DNA of 64,000 nucleotides, from contig NC_087074.1 of assembly GCF_026151205.1 (NCBI RefSeq), positions 13,911,167 to 13,975,166 on the forward strand, in the 5' to 3' direction. The position numbers and the translations under genes were made by a program. The notes beneath the pieces were generated by a model, which did not search any database, was not told where the DNA came from, and saw nothing but the letters and a program-made list of their open reading frames with translations. Positions 58,036-64,000 of this stretch are shown here, piece after piece. Position 1 is the stretch's first letter, and each line of letters starts with the position of its first letter. This DNA comes from Bolinopsis microptera. Its lineage: Eukaryota > Ctenophora > Tentaculata > Lobata > Bolinopsidae.

Positions 58036-58685
58036 GCTCCTGCAGGGATTCCACCTGACCTCCAAAATTTCATAACCAAATCGACTTACTCTGCCAGCGT
58101 ATTCCTCTGTCAAGTTAAATGTGATGTGTGAGTGAGTAAGTGTAGAGTAAAGATATCCTATTTTTGTATCCAATTTGAATTCTAATAAAGACCCTAAGCA
58201 TTATGATCAAATTTTTAGTACAATAGTTATATCAGGGTTGACATCTATGATTAATATTATAACCCAATATTCATTTCTTTTTCTCCCTTAATATAAATTT
58301 AAACCCCTCTTAGACATTTAGCCATGATTTAGTATTGAACACCCAAAATACTTACCGTCCTTAATAATCGTAAAGACCATTTGTTACAAAATAGCTGCTA
58401 GAATAATGCATGCCAAATATTCCCTCTTACACCCACAAATTATAATGCCTTCCTATCAACGCCTCTAATTTGGTCACTAATCAACCAGACTAGCGTTCTG
58501 GTGTGTACAAAAGCTACCAGCCAGTACATTCCTTGCCCCGCTAGTTGATTGTCAAAAAATCATACAGCTCAGAACAAACGGCCATTTACCACTAAGAGCA
58601 TTATATGTTTTCATTTGTTTAAATTTTATGCTGTAAAATGTGCTAAAACTTTGATTATTTGTTTAATTGATTATTTGTTTAATTG
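57502..58685 (+). mobile_element. 5'-truncated LINE inside the Copia RT
   Basis: 1184 bp flanked by AATGG (57497-57501 and 58686-58690). Only the C-terminal end of a LINE ORF2 is present (57502-58035), followed by a 3' UTR and two copies of ATTATTTGTTTAATTG as a tail. A typical dead-on-arrival LINE insertion. Confidence 0.85.
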
Positions 58686-60029
58686 AATGGTCATAAGAAA
58701 AAGGCCCGTTTGGTAGCTCGAGGTTTTGAGGAAATTCCTCTTGATAGTACCGAAAGAGTCAGTCCTACTTGTCGAAAAGAATCTCTAAGACTTCTATTCA
58801 CAGTAGCAGCATCAATGAAGTGGCCTATTCATTCTCTTGATATAACCTCAGCATTTCTACAAGGTGAACCAATTGAGCGACTAGTTTATCTTACCCCTCC
58901 AAAGGAATGCTATAAACCAGGAATACTGTGGAAGCTGAACAAATGTGTTTATGGACTGTCAGATGCTGCAAAGATGTGGTACAGAAATGTAAAAGACCAC
59001 AGTGAACAAGCTGGTTTAAGGAAATGTTTATATGATGATGCTCTGTTCTTTTCAAGAGTTGACAAAGAAGATCTTGCAGGAATAATGACTGTACATGTAG
59101 ATGACTTCATCTATGCAGGGACCAAAGGTTTTGAGTCTAATATTCACAAAGATGTGCTGCATGGATTTGAGATTAAGTCACAGGAAGCATCGCGATTCAC
59201 ATATCTTGGACTTGAGGTGGAACAAGATCCAATCTCATATGAAATCACTGTTGGACAGTCAGATTATATCAGTGCTTTAAAGACCATAGGACTATCAAGT
59301 AACAGAAGAAGCCAGAAAACACATGCTCTGACTCACGAAGAGTATGTACAGTACAGATCAGGTGTTGGACAACTTATCTGGTTATCTGTCCAAACCAGAC
59401 CAGATATTTCGTTTGATGCTTGTCAGTTGAGCAATAATCTGAAAGATCCCAACGTCTCAGACATAATGCTTCACAACAAGATAGTCAAAAAGCTTAAAAC
59501 TGACGAAGATGCCCCACTGACCTTCAGAGAACTGCCTAACATAAAGAATGGATTAAGACTACTTACATACAGTGATGCATCGTTTGGAAATCTTAGTAAC
59601 AATGGTAGTCAGTGTGGGTATCTGATACTTATTTCGGATAAAGATGGTAGAGTCAAAAACCCTGTCTGTTGGAAATCTGTAAAGTTGGACAGAGTCTGTT
59701 ACAGTACTTTAGCCGCTGAAAGCCTTGCACTCCTGAAAGCGGCTGATCACACCATTTTTATTCAGCAAACACTACAACAAATACTGGGAGATTCTTTAAA
59801 TGTGACCATAGACTGTTTTATTGACAATAAAGGACTTCTAGAGCTTGTACAGAAGACAAAGGACCCCATTGAAAAAAGACTGATAGTTACCATGGCATCA
59901 CTAAGGGAAATGGTTGAGAAGGGTGAAATAACTGTTAACTTTATGCCCTCAAGGACGATGCCTGCTGATGTTTTGACTAAGAGAGGGCCTAGTTCTCAAA
60001 GTCTGCGTATGTGTTTTGAGAGGGACTAG
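58686..60029 (+). pseudogene. Copia reverse transcriptase and RNase H, 3' part
   Basis: Resumes after the LINE with HKKKARLVARGFEE. The RT has LDITSAFLQGEP, LNKCVYGLSDAAKMWY and the catalytic HVDDFIYAG. RNase H has LLTYSDASFGN, STLAAESLALL and the closing PADVLTKRG. It stops at TAG 60027-60029. Open throughout, so the damage in this Copia is limited to the finger shift and the LINE insertion. Confidence 0.92.
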
Positions 60030-60262
60030 TATTTTTAAAGAGTGAACATCAAATTTATTTTTTATTTATGGATTTATCATTTATATTTTTAGCTTTTTCA
60101 TACATTTTAATGTCATTTTTGTTTTGAGTCAGAATCTTTATTTTTTACTTTTGCAGATTAGTTTTTAAAATCAGTGCGTGTGAGTTTCATGGGATTTTTA
60201 AAGTGCAAACTAAGTTATTTGACTAGTTTTGCTATGTTTATAAAAATGTTTACTTAAAAAAA

Positions 60263-60295
<33 letters not shown>

Positions 60296-61406
60296 TAATA
60301 ATAATAATTTAAAGACCGAAGTCCCGGCCAATAGCCTGGTTCCCCTGGGTTGTTGTAAAATGATAATATAACAAGAATTGCGCCCGTTGTTTCGTTTTGG
60401 CGGACGCTAGATTTCCATTTCACATTTACTATAAATTTAAGTATAAGCTCCAATCAGCTCCTTAAGTATAAGCTCCAATCAGCTCACTTCAATCTACATG
60501 AAAATAATATTGATAAATTATGCATCAAATACGGGAAAAAATTCAGTTCAAATGCCGTAGAACTTAACTTGTATATCTGTAATTCAAGAAATTGTCAGCA
60601 AAGGTAAACTATACTCGTGTACACATCAATACACTACGCGTGCCACGTACAAATTGGGCGTATTACCTAATAGTAATATTATACATTACATGCATCATAT
60701 ACATTAAAACACAGTAGCGCCGCGCATTCATAGATCACAGGCTATCTATACATCACATCTCCGCAAGCAATCCTCGCGCGCGCAACTTTTTCGTTGCTTG
60801 GTAACGAACGGAAGCAAGGAACACGACATACGACTCAGACCCACCTACTGCAATCTCCAAAATCCACGTTTTTCTGCAAAAACCTCCATTCGTAACCTTT
60901 CACTATTGCCTTTTTTCAAAAGGGTGAAAAGGAAAAAATCCGAAGTCCCGGTCAGTAACCTGAACTGTGTTTAGGATAACTGAAAAAAAAAAAAGAAAAA
61001 AAAAAAAAAAAAAAATGAAAAGGGGATATATATTAGTCAGTTGAGACACCTGTTTAACCTCCCTCTGAAGTCCTCCTTTATGAGGCAGCCTTTTAGCCTG
61101 CATAACTCTTTGTGGAGCTGGTATTGATTTGTTTGTTTTGGTTCATTACCACTGGCTTTTAAGTTAGTTGAGAGGATTGCATAATCTATCCTCATATCAC
61201 ACCCATCTCATTTAATCATCATTCACATATGGCCATTTATACACAGAAGAAAGAAGATTTATAAAGATCTACAGAAGAAGCATTTCTAAACAGCTGCCAA
61301 CGCCTAACGAATAAGTTCTCCTGCTACATGTTCTGGTATCCGTGAAGATCGCCTAATAAAGCCGGATACCGTGAAGAAACAGAAAGAAAAACTAAAAGAG
61401 GACTGA
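60030..61406. other. Copia 3' non-coding region with a poly(A)-bounded segment
   Basis: Runs of A at 60255-60295 and 60983-61014 bound about 700 bp whose base composition differs from Copia: it contains CpG-rich words (GCGCGCGC, AGCGCCGCGC). Near each A-run lies a copy of CCGAAGTCCCGGYCARTARC in the same orientation. It may be a separate inserted repeat. An X-box-like GTTGCTTGGTAAC lies at 60793-60805. No ORF. Confidence 0.5.
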
Positions 61407-61539
61407 TGTTAATCTTATATACCATTTACAGGATGGCAGAAACTCCAGGAGGCTTTGTCTGACTTGATTTGTATTCCTCGTTTGAAGTTTATGTTTCTAT
61501 CATCCACTAGTGTTACTGTCTCACTTTATTGAATTAAAA
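61407..61539 (+). repeat. Copia 3' LTR (133 bp)
   Basis: Same sequence as the 5' LTR, followed by the ATATG duplication. Confidence 0.92.
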
Positions 61540-62527
61540 ATATGTACCCATCCAATCAACTGGACACTCAAAAATTTGGTCAAAAACGGCAGCAAGGGGT
61601 CCATATTTACTCCGTCACCTGTTTATAGTGTGACAATGTAACCATTTCCGTGCCGGCCGTATTTAAACGATATCTTATCACCTGATTAAGATATCGTTAT
61701 GTGACAAAGTTAGCCTAGAGGATGAGACGATTATCCTAACCATCAAGGGTATAAGTAATTTCATAGTGTGACAAAGTCAATTACACTGTGCCTTTTAATA
61801 AGGTCACTTATATTTACCAATATCCTCAAACTCAAATAAACGTGTCCTTAAGCCATAATGGCTCATTTTAAGCATTACTTTTTTAACCCTCACTTCAACC
61901 CTCATTCTCCCCCTGAGCAGCCGGAGTTGCTTATTACAAGTTTGTCACACTGTTTCTCTAGGGAAGCATTTTACTTCATATGTTAGGGGGTGATTTGGAA
62001 TAAACGTCGAAAAGTGCTGCGTTCAAGATCATTGTTTTAAAATTCAGGGCCTTTCAAAATAAATGAACATATTATGTGCATATTTATGCAAAGTAGTCAA
62101 ATTTTAATGGCCATCCTATCTTGCTGTTTTATAATGTAGGCTCATAACATAACTATTAACCCGAGCACCAAGCTGCGTCACGTTGCTGGGTAAAAATATT
62201 TACATTTTACAAATATCATTTGTTGGAGGAAATTGTCCATTATTGTTTCGCGCGACACAACGATCTGAATAAAAAGGGTTGGCATCGCGTCAATTGAATC
62301 ATTTGTTAATGGCTCACTTTAAAAAATGTATCTTCCTGGTTTTGATTTGTCCATAGTTAATCATTAATGGACTAGCCCGGCGCGCGATATTTCAAAGAAA
62401 TTTAGACGAGTAACATCCGTCAAGGTTTTGATAAATTGTAAATTTGGGGCAAAAATTGTTTAAAAATTCGATTATAAAATAAGTCCACTATTAATACATG
62501 TTTCGTATCCAAATATCCTTCGGCGGC

Positions 62528-62544
62528 GCGCGCTTCGCGCGCGA
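62528..62544. repeat. GC hairpin with TTC loop
   Basis: CGCGCGC-TTC-GCGCGCG, seven perfect pairs. Confidence 0.8.
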
Positions 62545-62875
62545 AAAGTGGCATGCAACGTATGTCAAGTCCACTAGCTGTGAAGTACGATTTAACTAGA
62601 ATACTAAAAAAATTTACTGTTCATTAATTGATGATGTCAATTTTGCTTCGCAAAGCAACAATCTTCGATGCGAAGCCAGAAGCAAGAATGATAGTTTGCG
62701 CGGCGCGTCTAAGCGGCGACGTCCACCAACACTGTTTTGTGTTTGTGCCGTTCACATTGCTTAGTTAAGTTTTTAGCACCCATTTTTTGCATTTGAGACT
62801 GAATTGTAACTTTTGCATTTTGTAACTGATCATCAACCTTATTGTTTGACCATTGTTAATGGTCTGGCCCGGCGC

Positions 62876-62892
62876 GTGCTACTTCGTAGCAC
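62876..62892. repeat. Hairpin with TTC loop
   Basis: GTGCTAC-TTC-GTAGCAC, seven perfect pairs, with the same loop as the hairpin near 62535. Confidence 0.8.
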
Positions 62893-63699
62893 TTGCCATC
62901 GGGCCATAATATTTCGAGAAGAAAGCGGCGCGCGCTACTTCGAAGAAATTTAGACGAGTAACATCCGTCAATTTTATTATATCTAGATATCAATCCTTCA
63001 CAACTCGTTGTGTAACGGCCCAATAGTGCATTGCTACAATCTGTGGTTGCGATAAACACTATTTGATGGGCGGCGCGGCCATGCAATTCTGTGATCTGAA
63101 AAAATCACAAGTAATGACAAATGAATAAACTCGCTATTCTATTTTATAGATTAAAAGCAATACATAACCAACAACAATTTGACTCAATCCGACCATTCAA
63201 AATATTTTAAAATTGTAAAAACAAAAAACGAAGAATGAACCTTTATTTTAAAAATAAATATGATCTTAATTATTGATTATTACTTGATTTTGAGATATTA
63301 CTTAAATGCAGAATAAGTATTGTATTGTACCGCTTCGGCGGGTAGTTGATGCACTGATCACAAGCAAGAGCCACTTTGGTCTACTTGCTGTGAGGTATCT
63401 CAGCTACATGGGTTGGGGGTCCCCCTTAATTGACGATGTCAATTCATGGCAGCTCGGCGCGGCACAGTAGCGCATCTCGCCGATCTAGCCAGTATCGTTG
63501 TGAGAAGCCTCATTGAGTGCGCGGCGCGGCACAGTAACGCATCGCGCTACAAGGGTCCCCCCCTTTTTTCATTGAAAAAAATGAGTATTGTATTATTTGA
63601 CCAAAACCCATAATCATGGGTAGAGTGGACCGCTGCCAGTGTCTCTCTTTCCCAAACAAAAGGAAATGATATTAATTTGATTGACCGTTCTCAAATGCA

Positions 63700-64000
63700 A
63701 AATGATACCGAGAATGAAATCGGTCGCTCGCTTTTCCCATTCATTCACGGCTTACGAATTGTGATAAGTTTCGATTGATTAGGTACATCAATCAGATGCT
63801 GTAAAAATCTCTTTGGGTTGCGTTCGGGTCGATACCTAGTATTTCGGGGTAAGGGTGGTAGTTATTACATATTGAATTAGCTGAAGTTTATTGAATCTTT
63901 ATTGCTGAGTACAGCTGCCTTTGGGTAGTTCTTCTTAATCTATTACAATTGTAAATGAATGGGAAAAGCGAGCGACCGATTTCAATCTCGGTATCATTTT
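63700..64000. repeat. 50-bp inverted repeat at the window edge
   Basis: The left arm at about 63700-63749 begins AAAATGATACCGAGAATGAA; its reverse complement with two differences closes the window (63951-64000). Both arms contain ATCGGTCGCTCGCTTTTCCC. The arms enclose about 200 bp. Probably a MITE or its end; the right boundary is cut by the window. Confidence 0.7.

Larger units (their letters stand above)
54379..61539 (+). mobile_element. Copia LTR retrotransposon, interrupted
   Basis: 7161 bp with 133-bp LTRs and ATATG duplications (54374-54378 and 61540-61544). It carries gag-protease, integrase, RT-RNase H. The frame is broken in the integrase zinc finger and by a LINE insertion in the RT. 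A purine-rich tract (AAAACTAAAAGAGGA) precedes the 3' LTR. Domain order PR-IN-RT-RH and the closing DVLTKRG motif place it in Copia, close to short-LTR animal lineages such as GalEa by inference. Confidence 0.92.
52780..61847. mobile_element. TTAA-flanked element carrying a nested Copia
   Basis: Inverted ends of 35 bp with one mismatch (52780-52814 and 61813-61847) begin GGACACGTT and end GATATTGGTAAA. TTAA lies on both sides (52776-52779 and 61848-61851). Without the Copia insertion and its 5-bp duplication the element is about 1.9 kb. It holds no transposase. It carries at least 14 scattered copies, in both orientations, of a degenerate TGTGACAAAGTAA motif, often followed by TGCC. Confidence 0.82.
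61852..63699. other. Non-coding, GC-rich hairpin cluster
   Basis: No gene. GGCGCG-rich islands sit in AT-rich DNA. GAAATTTAGACGAGTAACAT occurs twice (near 62398 and 62947), each after a GGCGCGCG word. GGCGCGGCACAGTARCGCAT occurs twice (near 63457 and 63524). Several short perfect hairpins have TTC or TTCG loops. Confidence 0.5.

Noticed and set aside
60250-61103. Phenylalanine-rich minus-strand frames
   Set aside because: They are translations of poly(A) runs in the Copia tail.
1-64000. tRNA, rRNA or small RNA genes
   Set aside because: Scanned for T-loop (GGTTCGA) and D-arm words; the few hits lie inside elements and do not fold into a cloverleaf. No rRNA-like stretch was seen.

Overview
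Animal nuclear DNA: AT-rich, with intron-bearing genes, microsatellites and many transposable elements. The four host genes are metazoan in type: a Kv potassium channel, a GRK2/3-type receptor kinase, DCAF4 and CASP. The mix of an R2-group LINE, an L2/CR1-like LINE with a PHD-finger ORF1, Gypsy, Copia and many small inverted-repeat elements fits a marine invertebrate. A cnidarian-like animal is my best guess, but the sequence does not settle the taxon. No prokaryotic, viral-genome or CRISPR feature was seen.

Layout. 1-6.1 kb: the last four exons of a Kv channel on + lie antisense and nested between exons of a GRK2/3-type gene on -. Six GRK exons were reconstructed from splice signals; the rest of its kinase domain and its PH domain must lie left of the window. 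10.3-11.6 kb: a single-exon DCAF4 gene (-). 13.6-29.1 kb: mostly non-coding, with five well-bounded small elements: one with poly-G/poly-C ends, a TA-flanked mariner-type element, a TA-flanked element rich in TGACAAAATTA motifs, a Helitron-like element, and an element with 106-bp terminal inverted repeats and a 9-bp duplication. 32.7-34.6 kb: CASP (the Golgi form of CUX1) in one uninterrupted exon (-).

35.2-61.8 kb is a transposon cluster. In order: an R2-group LINE with an intact ORF and a duplicated hairpin-bearing 3' UTR; a Gypsy element whose gag is split by a TTAA-flanked element; a nearly intact L2/CR1-like LINE with one stop codon in ORF2; and a 1.9-kb TTAA-flanked element that holds a Copia element, which itself holds a 5'-truncated LINE. 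61.9-64 kb is non-coding with GC-rich hairpins and a 50-bp inverted repeat at the window edge.

The host genes do unrelated jobs: membrane excitability, GPCR desensitisation, CUL4 ubiquitin-ligase targeting and Golgi tethering. The only clear gene-gene relation is the antisense nesting of Kv within GRK, where the Kv 3' UTR probably overlaps a GRK coding exon.
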